Source of the DNA: Comamonadaceae bacterium
Lineage (GTDB): Bacteria > Pseudomonadota > Gammaproteobacteria > Burkholderiales > Burkholderiaceae_C
NCBI GenBank assembly: GCA_947372865.1
Contig: CANBVJ010000003.1
Location: 43,036-107,035 of the forward strand
DNA: 64,000 nucleotides
Direction of reading: 5' to 3'
Program-made: the position numbers and the translations under genes
Notes under the pieces: generated by a model
The model's database searches: none
Told to the model about the DNA's origin: nothing
Seen by the model: only the letters and a program-made list of their open reading frames with translations
In this document: piece by piece, positions 9,364-17,830 of the stretch
How the letters are laid out: each line of letters begins with the position of its first letter
Position numbering within the stretch: position 1 is the first letter of the stretch

Positions 9364-10403
9364 GCCCCGCAGCTGCCGAAACCAACGCCCCCGCGCTGGC
9401 GCCCTGGATCGCGGCGCAAACCGCTGATTTATTGGCCCAGCGCGGCCACGCCTGGCTGCTGATGGGGCCGTCCGGCTTGGGGCAATACGACCTGGCGCTG
9501 CAACTGGTGCGCGCCTGGCTGTGCGAACACCCCAGCGCCGCCGGGGCCTGTGGCCAATGCGGCAGCTGCCACGCCATTGAGGTGCGCACCCACGCGGACC
9601 TGTGTGTGCTGATGCCTGAGACCTGGATGATCCGCCTCAACTGGCCGCTGAGCGAGCGCGCCCAGGGCGAGATTGACGACAAAAAGCGCAAGCCCAGCAA
9701 GGAAATCCGCGTGGACGCCATGCGCGATGCAGTCGAGTTTTCGCAGCGCACCAGCGCGCGGGGCCGGGGCAAGGCGGTGCTGGTTTTTCCGGCCGAAGAC
9801 ATGAACAACATCACCGCCAACGCCTTGCTCAAGACGCTGGAAGAGCCGCCGGGCGACGTCAAATTTGTGCTGGCCAGCGAATCGGCGCACCAGTTGCTGC
9901 CCACCATCCGCAGCCGCTGCCTGGGCCACACCATGCGCTGGCCCGACGCGGCCACCAGCCAGCGGTGGCTGCAAGCCCAGGGCGTGGACGCCGGGCTGGC
10001 CCAACAAGCGCTGCTGGCCACGGGCGGTCGGCCCCAGGACGCACTGGCGTTTGCCCAGTCGGGCTTGGACCTGGCGGTGTGGTCGACCTTTTGCAAAGCC
10101 ATGGTGCGTGGCGACGTGGCCCTGGTGCGCGACTGGAGCCCGGTCGAACTTTTGGCTACGCAGCAAAAGCTTTGCCACGATTTGCTGGCTGTGAGCGTGG
10201 GCGCGGCGCCGCGTTTTTTTGCTGCCTCGGATTTGCTGCCTGGTGCCTCGGTTGCCACGCTGACGCAGTGGAGCCGTTCGCTCAACGTGCAGCAGCGCAC
10301 CATTGACCATCCCTTTAACGCCGGCCTGCTGTTGGAGGCGCTGGTAAGCCAGGCCCAGCAGGTCTTGTCCGCCTGCGTCGCATCGCCGGGGTCCAGCCGG
10401 TAG
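9360..10403 (+). CDS. holB: DNA polymerase III delta' subunit
   Basis: Delta' is a stator subunit of the clamp loader that places the beta clamp on DNA. The 347-residue protein has the AAA+ fold with a degenerate Walker A (GPSGLGQYD, no Lys), as is usual for delta'. Its zinc module is [17 protein letters not shown] near residues 60-75. The sensor/SRC-like helix region contains [19 protein letters not shown], and the SRC-type motif is IRSRC. I start at 9360 because ATGA overlaps the tmk stop. A longer in-frame start at 9315 would lie entirely within tmk. Confidence 0.94.
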   Translation: MSPAAAETNAPALAPWIAAQTADLLAQRGHAWLLMGPSGLGQYDLALQLVRAWLCEHPSAAGACGQCGSCHAIEVRTHADLCVLMPETWMIRLNWPLSERAQGEIDDKKRKPSKEIRVDAMRDAVEFSQRTSARGRGKAVLVFPAEDMNNITANALLKTLEEPPGDVKFVLASESAHQLLPTIRSRCLGHTMRWPDAATSQRWLQAQGVDAGLAQQALLATGGRPQDALAFAQSGLDLAVWSTFCKAMVRGDVALVRDWSPVELLATQQKLCHDLLAVSVGAAPRFFAASDLLPGASVATLTQWSRSLNVQQRTIDHPFNAGLLLEALVSQAQQVLSACVASPGSSR

Positions 10404-10425
10404 TCCGTTTTTTGAAAGTCTCGCC

Positions 10426-10839
10426 ATGGCACTAAATTCCAGCTTTAACACCCCCAGCGCCTCGCCCGGCTGGTCTGATTCGGTTTTGAGCGCGGGCAGC
10501 ATGCGCCCCAGCGTGATGCAACTCACGCTCAAGGACCGGTCCGCCCTGTACGCCGCCTATATTCCCGCGTTCAAAGACGGCGGCATTTTTAGCAACACCA
10601 GCCGCGAATACGCACTCGGCGACGAGCTTTATGTGCTGTTGACCCTGCCAGACGATCCGCAACGCCACGCGATTGCGGGCATCGTGGCCTGGATCACGCC
10701 GGCCAACGCCCAGTCCGGGCGCGCGCAGGGCGTGGGCATCCGGTTTCCGAGCGACCAAAGCGCAGCGGCCGTCAAAGGGAAGATTGAAACCATGCTGGGC
10801 CCGTTGCTGTTGTCCGAGCGCCCAAACCAGACGATTTAA
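10426..10839 (+). CDS. pilZ: PilZ-domain protein (type IV pilus assembly type)
   Basis: This 137-residue single-domain PilZ protein has the core FSNTSREYALGDELYVLLTLPDDP and a conserved C-terminal strand block, GRAQGVGIRFPSDQ. The RxxxR motif needed for c-di-GMP binding is not present at the N-terminal side. It therefore resembles the founding PilZ of twitching motility, which acts in type IV pilus assembly without binding the messenger. The position after holB and before tatD matches the conserved holB-pilZ-tatD order in related bacteria. Confidence 0.86.
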   Translation: MALNSSFNTPSASPGWSDSVLSAGSMRPSVMQLTLKDRSALYAAYIPAFKDGGIFSNTSREYALGDELYVLLTLPDDPQRHAIAGIVAWITPANAQSGRAQGVGIRFPSDQSAAAVKGKIETMLGPLLLSERPNQTI

Positions 10840-10855
10840 CACGTTATTGCCACCA

Positions 10856-11650
10856 ATGTTCACTGATTCTCACTGCCATTTGAATTTTCCAGAGCTCAAA
10901 AGTGCGCTTCCCGAAATCCGCCAGGCCATGACTATGGCCCAGGTCAGTCGCGCCCTGTGCATTTGCACCACGCTGGAGGAGTTTGGCGATGTGCACGGCC
11001 TGGCGCTGGAATATGACAACTTTTGGGCAACAGTGGGGGTGCACCCGGACAATGAGGGCGTGACCGAACCGAGTTTGCAAGACCTGCTGGAACGCGGCGT
11101 GCTGCCGCGCGTGGTGGCGGTGGGCGAGACCGGGCTGGACTACTACCGGCTCAACGGCCGCAGCGTGGCGGACATGGAGTGGCAGCGTGCGCGTTTTCGC
11201 ACCCACATTCGCGCAGCGCAGGCCTTGAACAAACCGCTGGTGATCCACACCCGCAGTGCATCAGACGACACCCTGGCCATTTTGAAAGAGGAGGGCGAGG
11301 ACGGACGCGCGGGCGCGGCCGGCGGCGTGTTCCATTGCTTTACCGAAACGGCGGCCGTGGCACAGGCTGCGCTGGAGGCGGGGTTTTACATCTCGTTCTC
11401 TGGCATTTTGACCTTTAAAACCGCCCAAGACCTGCGCGATGTGGCTGCCTGGGTGCCCCTGGACCGCATGTTGATCGAGACCGACAGCCCCTACTTGGCG
11501 CCCATGCCTCACCGTGGCAACACGAATAACCCGTCTTATGTGCCCTTTGTGGCGCAGCAAATTGCCACGCTGCGCGGCTGCAGCGTCGAGGAGGTGGCTG
11601 CCGCCACCAGTGTGAATTTCACCAGTTTGTTCTCTGGCGTTGCGGCATGA
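10856..11650 (+). CDS. tatD: TatD-family metal-dependent DNase
   Basis: This 264-residue TatD-type hydrolase is a TIM-barrel metal-dependent nuclease of the YcfH/TatD group. Metal ligands are visible in DSHCHLNF at the N-terminus, VGETGLDYYR (Glu about residue 92), the HTRSASDDT His, VFHCFTETA and the C-terminal IETDSPYLAP Asp. I start at the ATG at 10856, 17 bp after pilZ, because it puts DSHCHL at the expected place. The stop overlaps the ATG of the ankyrin gene as ATGA. Confidence 0.93.
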   Translation: MFTDSHCHLNFPELKSALPEIRQAMTMAQVSRALCICTTLEEFGDVHGLALEYDNFWATVGVHPDNEGVTEPSLQDLLERGVLPRVVAVGETGLDYYRLNGRSVADMEWQRARFRTHIRAAQALNKPLVIHTRSASDDTLAILKEEGEDGRAGAAGGVFHCFTETAAVAQAALEAGFYISFSGILTFKTAQDLRDVAAWVPLDRMLIETDSPYLAPMPHRGNTNNPSYVPFVAQQIATLRGCSVEEVAAATSVNFTSLFSGVAA

Positions 11651-12306
11651 TTAATTTAATTAATTACTTTAGATACATCGTCTATCTATTTGTTTTTATT
11701 GGATTTTCTTGTGCTAATGCGGGCTCCTACGAGGACTTTTTCCAGGCCGTCACGCGTGACGACGACGCCAAAGTCAGCCAGTTGATTGCGCGCGGCTTTG
11801 ACGCCAACACCATGGGCCCAGCGGGCGCGCCGGCTTTGTTGACGGCGATCCGCGAGCCTTCACCCAAGGTCATTGGTGTGCTGCTCAAAGTGCCAGGCAT
11901 TCAGGCCGAAGTTCGCAACGCCAAAGACGAAAGCGCCTTGATGCTTGCGGCGCTGGCGGGCATGCAGGATGTCTGCGCGCGGCTGATTGCGTTGGACGCC
12001 GATGTCAACAAGACCGGCTGGACGCCGCTGCATTACGCAGCCACCGGCGGCCACGACGCTGTAATTCGCTTGCTGCTTGAAAATTTTGCCTACATCGACG
12101 CTGAGTCGCCCAACCAGACCACGCCCTTGATGATGGCTGCCATGTACGGCAGCGCGAATAGCGTCAAGCTGCTGCTGGAAGCCGGCGCCGACGCCACGCT
12201 GCGCAACGCGGCAGGCCTGAGCGCTCTTGATTTTGCTGAACGCGGCGCACGACCGGACGCCTATGGCGCGATTGCCAAGCATCTCAAAGCCGGCCCGGGC
12301 ACCTGA
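11647..12306 (+). CDS. secreted ankyrin-repeat protein
   Basis: This 219-residue protein has an N-terminal signal peptide (hydrophobic segment about residues 8-22, then CANAGS). At least four ankyrin repeats follow, between residues 55 and 210. Repeat consensus is clear in TGWTPLHYAATGGHDAVIRLLLEN, shown here only as a description of position (residues 118-141), and in TTPLMMAAMYGSANSVKLLL. It is presumably periplasmic and mediates protein binding; the partner is unknown. The first 60 bp are strikingly AT-rich compared with the rest, as is common for signal sequences. It is coupled to tatD by an ATGA overlap. The candidate dif site lies 38 bp after its stop codon. Confidence 0.85.
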   Translation: MINLINYFRYIVYLFVFIGFSCANAGSYEDFFQAVTRDDDAKVSQLIARGFDANTMGPAGAPALLTAIREPSPKVIGVLLKVPGIQAEVRNAKDESALMLAALAGMQDVCARLIALDADVNKTGWTPLHYAATGGHDAVIRLLLENFAYIDAESPNQTTPLMMAAMYGSANSVKLLLEAGADATLRNAAGLSALDFAERGARPDAYGAIAKHLKAGPGT

Positions 12307-12343
12307 AGGCGGGTTAAAACATCCGATCTTTAGCTGCTCGAAT

Positions 12344-12371
12344 ACTTCATACGATGTATATTATGTTAACA
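12344..12371 (+). other. dif: candidate dif site (XerC/XerD chromosome dimer resolution site)
   Basis: The centre TGTATA (12355-12360) and the XerD-side arm TTATGTTAACA (12361-12371) match the classical proteobacterial dif site. TGTATATTATGTTAA is identical to the E. coli and Neisseria core over 15 bases. The XerC arm, ACTTCATACGA at 12344-12354, is more divergent, as is usual. Over 28 positions I count 21 identities with the Neisseria dif sequence as I remember it. It sits in an AT-rich intergenic gap between convergent genes. A dif site marks the replication terminus, where XerC/XerD act under FtsK. Confidence 0.85.
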
Positions 12372-12457
12372 AACGTATGCTCATCAAAAGTTGCGATTGG
12401 GCCAACCGCCGCCACACACCCGCTTGAGCGCCCGGCGTAAAACGACCACTTGTTGCA

Positions 12458-13507
12458 TCAAGGCTTGATCGAAGGGCTCAACGCCATCAGGCTCAAAATC
12501 TCAAACAGCATCTGCGCGCCGGCCTGGGCGGTATTGGTGCTGGCGTCGTACTGGGGCGCTACCTCCACCACATCGCCACCCACGATGTTCAGGCCCTTGA
12601 GCCCGTGCAGAATCGCCAGCGCCTCGCGGGTGCTTAAGCCCCCGATCTCGGGCGTGCCGGTGCCAGGAGCGAAGGCCGGGTCCAGTCCGTCCACGTCAAA
12701 GGTCACATAGGTCGGCCCGTCGCCCACCACGGCACGGGCCATACGGACGATTTCTTCGATGCCCAGGCGCTGCACTTCTTCGGCGTGCACCACCGTCATG
12801 CCGGCGTCTTTGGAAAACTCCCATAAGTATTCGGACGAGCCGCGAATTCCGATCTGGATGCAACGCGTCGGGTCCAGTACGCCGTCGAGTACCGCCAGGC
12901 GAAACGGGCCGCCATGGTGAAAACGGGTCTGGTCAAACTCGCCACCCGTGTCGCAATGGGCGTCGATGTGCACCATGCCGATGGGCCCGGCGCGCCCCAC
13001 GGCTTTCATGATCGGGTAAGTAATGGAGTGGTCGCCGCCCACAGTGAGCGGCAACACGCCCTGGTCTATCACCTGGTGGTACCAGGCCTCTAAATCTTCC
13101 ATGCACATGGGCAGGCTGTAGCGGCTGCGAAAGGGCACATCGCCCACGTCGGCCACCCGTAGCGTGTGCACGGGAGCGACTTGCAGCACGTGGTTGTAGG
13201 GGCCGATGCGTTCAATGGTGCGCACGGCGCGCGGGCCAAAGCGCGCGCCTGGCCGGTTGCTGGCGCCCAGATCCATGGGCGCGCCCATGAGCGCCACCTG
13301 CAAATCGCCAAAATCAGGCGCCTTGGCGTCCACCGTGCGGGCTGGGGCTGAGAGCAAGGTCGGAATGCCGGAATACGGCGCGGCGCGCGTGCCGCCTTCC
13401 GAAAAAATGCTGTCCGCCACCTGCTTGAACAGGGGGTCGTGCATGTCGGCGGCGGTGCCGCTGTATTTGGCGCGCAGGGCGGCTAGTTGGTCTTGGCTTA
13501 AGGGCAT
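12458..13507 (-). CDS. speB: ureohydrolase, agmatinase-like
   Basis: This 349-residue binuclear-metal ureohydrolase has all four metal-binding blocks: GGDHSITYP, VHIDAHCDT, and FDVDGLDPAFAPGTGTPE with its two Asp ligands. The family releases urea from guanidino compounds, namely agmatine, 4-guanidinobutyrate, 3-guanidinopropionate or guanidine. Generic annotation is agmatinase (agmatine to putrescine). The length is above the usual 305-320 residues because of an N-terminal extension of about 50 residues, and the loop GGEFDQTRFHHGGPF is distinctive. No arginine decarboxylase gene is near, so the substrate is open. The candidate dif site lies just beyond its 3' end. Confidence 0.8.
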   Translation of the reverse strand: MPLSQDQLAALRAKYSGTAADMHDPLFKQVADSIFSEGGTRAAPYSGIPTLLSAPARTVDAKAPDFGDLQVALMGAPMDLGASNRPGARFGPRAVRTIERIGPYNHVLQVAPVHTLRVADVGDVPFRSRYSLPMCMEDLEAWYHQVIDQGVLPLTVGGDHSITYPIMKAVGRAGPIGMVHIDAHCDTGGEFDQTRFHHGGPFRLAVLDGVLDPTRCIQIGIRGSSEYLWEFSKDAGMTVVHAEEVQRLGIEEIVRMARAVVGDGPTYVTFDVDGLDPAFAPGTGTPEIGGLSTREALAILHGLKGLNIVGGDVVEVAPQYDASTNTAQAGAQMLFEILSLMALSPSIKP

Positions 13508-13672
13508 GGCGGTTCCTCAGGGGTTGCCCAGGATGTTAGTGCAGTGCGCGAGTGGCGTCGGCCAGGTCGCCGACATTACAGACCAAGGGTTAGCCCTGCG
13601 GCCGCACCGCGCGGTGGCGCTTATTCTTGCGCCATATGACATATCAACCGTACTCCAAGAACTGGGGAATCC

Positions 13673-14464
13673 ATGAAAACCATCATTTATGAACAAGTGG
13701 GCGGGGTGGCCACCGTCACGCTCAACCGGCCCGAGGCGCTCAACGCGCTATCTTGGGAGATGAACCACGAACTCGCCGAACTGAGTTCTCGCCTAGAGTT
13801 GGACGACAGCGTGCGCTGCGTGGTGCTGCAAGGCGCTGGCGACCATTTCATGGCCGGGGGCGACATCAAGGGGTTTAGCTCCGGCCCGAGCGACGCGCAG
13901 TCGCGAAAGATCGGCTTTGAGCGCGGCATTGCCGAGACCCACAGCATCATCACCCTGCTCAAACGCATGCCCAAGCCGGTGATTGCCAGCGTACAAGGGG
14001 CGGTGGCCGGGTTTGGCGTGTCGCTCATGAGCGCCTGTGATCTGGTGGTGGCTGCGGACAACTGCTACTTCACCCTGGCCTATTGCCATATCGGCACCAC
14101 GCCCGACGGCGGCGCCACCTACGCCCTGCCCCGCACCGTGGGCACCAAGCTGGCGATGGAAATTGCGCTCTTGGGCGACCGTTTTGACGCCGCGCGCGCC
14201 TTGCAACTGGGCCTGGTCAACCGGGTGGTGCCAGCGGCGCAGCGCCAAGAAGTAGCAGCCACCTTGGCGGCACGCCTGGCCAAAGGGCCCACCGCTGTTT
14301 ATGGCCGCACTAAAAAGCTGATCAACGAATCGCACAACCACACGCTGGCCGAGCAGTTGCAGGCGGAACAAGAGAACTTTGTCGCATCGGCCCTGGGTGC
14401 CGACTTTGCCGAGGGCATCGCGGCCTTTGTAGCAAAGCGCAAGCCGAACTTTGTCGGCCACTGA
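13673..14464 (+). CDS. enoyl-CoA hydratase/isomerase family protein
   Basis: This 263-residue crotonase-fold enzyme has the oxyanion-hole segments FMAGGDIKGFSSG (about residues 58-70) and SVQGAVAGFGVSLMSACDL (about 105-123). The block HIGTTPDGGATYALPR marks a catalytic Asp-Gly pair of the PaaG-like type rather than the Glu of classical hydratases. It probably hydrates or isomerises an enoyl-CoA in fatty or aromatic acid degradation. It is followed after 38 bp by a flavin oxidoreductase in the same direction. Confidence 0.88.
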   Translation: MKTIIYEQVGGVATVTLNRPEALNALSWEMNHELAELSSRLELDDSVRCVVLQGAGDHFMAGGDIKGFSSGPSDAQSRKIGFERGIAETHSIITLLKRMPKPVIASVQGAVAGFGVSLMSACDLVVAADNCYFTLAYCHIGTTPDGGATYALPRTVGTKLAMEIALLGDRFDAARALQLGLVNRVVPAAQRQEVAATLAARLAKGPTAVYGRTKKLINESHNHTLAEQLQAEQENFVASALGADFAEGIAAFVAKRKPNFVGH

Positions 14465-14502
14465 TCCCCATTTTTTTACAACAAACCAAACGGAGGACCC
14501 CT

Positions 14503-15480
14503 ATGAAAACCTTGATCACAGAAATGTTCGGCATCCAGCACCCCATCATTCAGGGGGGAATGCACTACGTGGGCTTTGCCGAATTGGCTGCCGCCGTCTC
14601 CAACGCCGGCGGCCTGGGCATCATCACCGGTCTGACCCAGCGCACGCCCGAGGCGCTGGCCGCCGAGATTGCCCGCTGCCGCACCATGACAGACAAACCC
14701 TTTGGCGTGAACCTGACCTTTTTGCCCACCGTGAGCTCGCCCGACTATCCGGGCTACATCAAAGCCATCATCGACGGGGGCGTCAAGGCGGTGGAAACCG
14801 CCGGCAACAACCCGCAAAAGTGGCTGCCCGCGCTGCACGAGGCCGGGGTCAAGGTGATCCACAAATGCACCTCGGTGCGCCACGCGCTCAAGGCCGAGGC
14901 GATTGGCTGCGACGCTGTCAGCGTGGACGGTTTTGAGTGCGGCGGCCACCCCGGCGAGGACGATATTCCCAACTTCATCTTGCTGCCGCGCGCGGCCGAG
15001 TCGCTCAAAATTCCCTTTGTGGCCTCGGGCGGCATGGCCGACGGCCGCTCACTTGTGGCGGCCTTGGCGCTGGGCGCCGAGGGCATCAACATGGGCACGC
15101 GCTTTATTGCCACGCAAGAGGCGCCAGTGCATGACAAGGTCAAGCAAGCCATCGTGGACGCGAGTGAGCTCGATACCCGCCTGGTGATGCGCCCCTTGCG
15201 CAACACCGAACGCGTGCTGCGCAACGCGGCGGTTGACCGACTGCTGGAAAAAGAACGTACGCTGGGCGCCAACATCAAGTTCGAGGACATCATTGACGAG
15301 GTGGCCGGCGTCTATCCGCGCATCATGCAAAACGGCGACATGGAAGCTGGCGCCTGGTCGTGCGGCATGGTGGCAGGGCTGATTCACGATGTGCCAACCG
15401 TCAAGGAACTGATCGACCGCATCATGGCGCAGGCCGAAGGCATCATCTACCGGCGCCTGGTCGGACTGGGCCACAGCTAA
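14503..15480 (+). CDS. nitronate monooxygenase/NPD-type flavin oxidoreductase
   Basis: This 325-residue FMN-dependent TIM-barrel protein belongs to the 2-nitropropane dioxygenase (NPD) superfamily, which includes nitronate monooxygenases and FabK-type enoyl reductases. Landmarks are QGGMHYVGFAELAAAVSNAG with GGLGIITG at the N-terminus. GFECGGHPGEDD around residue 145 carries the usual His, and VASGGMADGRSLVAALALGAEG with MGTRF forms the phosphate-binding site. CGGAGG lies ahead of the ATG with good spacing. Pairing with the preceding crotonase suggests a role in acyl-CoA metabolism rather than nitroalkane detoxification; this is inference. Confidence 0.85.
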   Translation: MKTLITEMFGIQHPIIQGGMHYVGFAELAAAVSNAGGLGIITGLTQRTPEALAAEIARCRTMTDKPFGVNLTFLPTVSSPDYPGYIKAIIDGGVKAVETAGNNPQKWLPALHEAGVKVIHKCTSVRHALKAEAIGCDAVSVDGFECGGHPGEDDIPNFILLPRAAESLKIPFVASGGMADGRSLVAALALGAEGINMGTRFIATQEAPVHDKVKQAIVDASELDTRLVMRPLRNTERVLRNAAVDRLLEKERTLGANIKFEDIIDEVAGVYPRIMQNGDMEAGAWSCGMVAGLIHDVPTVKELIDRIMAQAEGIIYRRLVGLGHS

Positions 15481-15487
15481 GCCGTGC

Positions 15488-16396
15488 CTAAATATGGCCC
15501 CAAACCAGTAGCGCATCGCGGCCCTGGGTGACCAAATCCACCTTGGCGCCCACGGGTAGCAGCACTTTGGTGGTCACATGGCCAAAGGGTAGGCCGGTGA
15601 GCACCGGCACCTTCACTTGGCTGCGCAACCAGCCGACCACGCTGGCGAGTTTGAAGCCTTTGTCGTGCGGCACTAGCTTGTAGTTGGTGAACTGGCCCAG
15701 CACAATCGCTTTTTGCTGCGCCAGCACGCCACTGTGCAAAAGTTGGGTCAGCATGCGCTCCAGGCGATAAGGGTGTTCGCCCACGTCTTCCAGAAACAAT
15801 ACACCGCCCCTGACCTTGGGCAAATACGGCGTCCCCAAGAGCGACACCAGCACCGCCAGATTGCCGCCCCAGAGCTTGGCGTTGTGTACTTCTAGCGCGG
15901 CGTTGGCCTCGGTTAAAGGCAGGCGCCAGCCCGCGCCCTCCCCTTGCTCCAGCAGCAAATCGTCAAAGCAGGCTTGCATGATCTCGTCCGGGCCGTCTGG
16001 CGCGCCAAAGTCTTCGCCAAGCGCCGGGCCTTGCCAGGTAATGGCACCGGTTTTGGCCATGACCGCCAGCTCAAAGGCCGTGAAATCGCTCAGGCCCACA
16101 AACTGCGTGCCCGTCTCAACCGCCTTGGCAATCGCGGCATAGGGCAGCGCGGGTAAAAGCCGCGTGAGCCCATAACCGCCGCGCGTAACCATGGCCACAT
16201 CGGCGCCGCTGGCCGCCGCCCGGCCAATGGCCGCCAGCCGCGTGGCGTCGTCACCCGCAAAGCGCAGATGGCTAGTCAGGGCGTCAGCGTCTACCTCCAC
16301 CTCGTGCCCCAGGGCGCGCAGGTGCTTAAGCCCGCGCTTGAAAGCCGCCTTGTCGCGCACCGCGCCCGAAGGCGAAAAAATGTAGATGTGGCTCAT
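15488..16396 (-). CDS. ldcA: LD-carboxypeptidase (muramoyltetrapeptide carboxypeptidase)
   Basis: This 302-residue serine peptidase of family S66 removes the terminal D-Ala from murein tetrapeptides during cell-wall recycling in the cytoplasm. The nucleophile Ser is in VGLSDFTAFE, preceded by VTRGGYGLTRLLP. The catalytic Glu is in LEDVGEHPYRLERML and the His in GLPFGHVTTK. There is no signal peptide, as expected for LdcA. The 3' end nearly touches that of the flavin oxidoreductase (7 bp), so the two converge. Confidence 0.9.
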   Translation of the reverse strand: MSHIYIFSPSGAVRDKAAFKRGLKHLRALGHEVEVDADALTSHLRFAGDDATRLAAIGRAAASGADVAMVTRGGYGLTRLLPALPYAAIAKAVETGTQFVGLSDFTAFELAVMAKTGAITWQGPALGEDFGAPDGPDEIMQACFDDLLLEQGEGAGWRLPLTEANAALEVHNAKLWGGNLAVLVSLLGTPYLPKVRGGVLFLEDVGEHPYRLERMLTQLLHSGVLAQQKAIVLGQFTNYKLVPHDKGFKLASVVGWLRSQVKVPVLTGLPFGHVTTKVLLPVGAKVDLVTQGRDALLVWGHI

Positions 16397-16403
16397 AGAA
16401 ATG

Positions 16404-16424
16404 AATTGGGGTCAGATTCCAATT
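16404..16424. repeat. short palindromic REP-like element
   Basis: A 6-bp inverted repeat (AATTGG and CCAATT) encloses GGTCAGATT between ldcA and the fusion gene. The string is of the kind I associate with REP/RAYT-derived palindromes scattered through proteobacterial genomes. Only one copy was noticed in this window, so its repeat status rests on recollection of the family rather than on copies seen here. Confidence 0.4.
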
Positions 16425-16430
16425 ATTGGA

Positions 16431-17813
16431 TTAGCTTTTAGGGTGAAAAAACTGCAGCGCCTGCTGCGCAATGGGCTCGCCGTGCTCTTGCACAAAGTGG
16501 CCGGCTTGGGGCAAAAGCATCACTTCGCTGCAGCCGCGAATCTGCTTTTGCAAAGCGCGCATGACTGGCTCGCCCAGCACCGGGTCTTGCTGGCCAATGG
16601 CCATCAGCGTCTGGCCAGCCCAGTCGTGCTGCCAAAACGCCTGGGCGCGGCGCGATACTTCCGCACCCGGCGAATCCGCAAACTCGGGCACCATGGGCGG
16701 AAAAGCGCGCAGCGCTGCGCGGTGGCCCCGGTCGGGAAAAGGGGCGTTGTAGGCCTGCCACTCAGGCTCGGCCATCTGGGCGTTGCCCCGGGCAAACAGG
16801 CGGCCCACGTCAAATTCCGGGTTTTTGTCGCACCACTGGCGCCAGGCCAAAAAGCCAGGCGACAAGGGCTGCTCGCCGGTAGCCAGCGTAGTGTTCATCA
16901 CCAGCAGTCCCCGGTAGCGCTGGGGCGCGTCCATGGGCAGGGTCAGGCCCAAAATGCCACCCCAGTCTTGCACCACCAGCACCACATTGCGCAAATCAAG
17001 CCGTTCCACCAACTCCAACAGCACCTGGCGATGGAAGTCAAAGCCATGAAACCCGTCTTTTTTGGGCTTGTCGCTTTTGCCAAACCCGATCAAATCGGGC
17101 GCCACCACCCGGTGCCCTGCCCCGGCAAAGACCGGAATCATCTTGCGGTACAGGTAGCTCCAGGCCGGGTTGCCGTGCAAACACAGGTAGGTGGTGTGCG
17201 CGTATGCGGGCCCCACGTCCAGGTAGTGCATGCGCAAACCGGCCAGCACTGGTAAGTCGCTCAGGAAATGGGGCGGCCAGGGGTAGTCGGGCACGTCGGT
17301 AAAACAGGCATCTGGCGTGCGCAAGGCGTCGTCGCGGACCGGGTTCATATTCAACCTTTTGGGTTTGAAGAAGTCTTGCAGCATAGACGCACAGCCGGCG
17401 GCCAGCACGCCACCCTGCACTTGCGTTTGGTGGTTCAGGGCGTCTTGACCAAACAGATTGAGCACCGAGCCCGCCGCCCCCGTGCGCGGGTCCACCGCAC
17501 CAAACACAACCCGCTTGAGGCGTGCGTGCAGCATCGCGCCGCTGCACATGGCGCAGGGCTCCAGGGTGACAAACAACTCGCAGCCGTCTAAGCGGTAATT
17601 GCCCAATGCCAAGGCTGCCGCGCGCAAGGCCGCGATCTCAGCATGGGCCGTGGGGTCATGCTGGCCAATCGGGGCATTGCGGCCGGTGGCGATCAGCGCA
17701 CCGTCTTTAACCACCACAGCGCCCACCGGCACTTCGCCGTCTTGGGCGGCCAGCGCCGCCTGCTCTAGCGCCAGGCGCATCCAGTGCGCATCTGTGGGCT
17801 GACTTTCAGGCAT
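16431..17813 (-). CDS. tadA: fused tRNA adenosine deaminase (TadA) and haloalkane dehalogenase
   Basis: One 460-residue frame encodes two complete enzymes. Residues 1-153 are TadA, which makes inosine at the tRNA wobble position. The zinc ligands and catalytic Glu are in HAE (57-59) and PCAMC (C87, C90). Residues 156-460 are an alpha/beta-hydrolase of the haloalkane dehalogenase family. They contain HGNPAWSYLY with the halide-binding Asn215, nucleophile D283 in VQDWGG, acid D410 in GQQDP and base H439 in QAGHF. The junction reads KPKRLNMNP. Met156 (17346-17348) has AAAAGG 6 nt ahead, so an internal start may also make the dehalogenase alone. I chose the ATG ending at 17813 because it clears the preceding gene's stop; one at 17861 would overlap it. 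Confidence 0.88.
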   Translation of the reverse strand: MPESQPTDAHWMRLALEQAALAAQDGEVPVGAVVVKDGALIATGRNAPIGQHDPTAHAEIAALRAAALALGNYRLDGCELFVTLEPCAMCSGAMLHARLKRVVFGAVDPRTGAAGSVLNLFGQDALNHQTQVQGGVLAAGCASMLQDFFKPKRLNMNPVRDDALRTPDACFTDVPDYPWPPHFLSDLPVLAGLRMHYLDVGPAYAHTTYLCLHGNPAWSYLYRKMIPVFAGAGHRVVAPDLIGFGKSDKPKKDGFHGFDFHRQVLLELVERLDLRNVVLVVQDWGGILGLTLPMDAPQRYRGLLVMNTTLATGEQPLSPGFLAWRQWCDKNPEFDVGRLFARGNAQMAEPEWQAYNAPFPDRGHRAALRAFPPMVPEFADSPGAEVSRRAQAFWQHDWAGQTLMAIGQQDPVLGEPVMRALQKQIRGCSEVMLLPQAGHFVQEHGEPIAQQALQFFHPKS

Positions 17814-17830
17814 GGCGCAGGCGGCGGTGT

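Noticed and set aside
12344..12371. Possible loxP-like recombinase site
   Set aside because: The ACTTC arm recalls loxP, but the TGTATA centre and the TTATGTTAA arm match dif much better, and there is no inverted 13-bp arm pair as in loxP.
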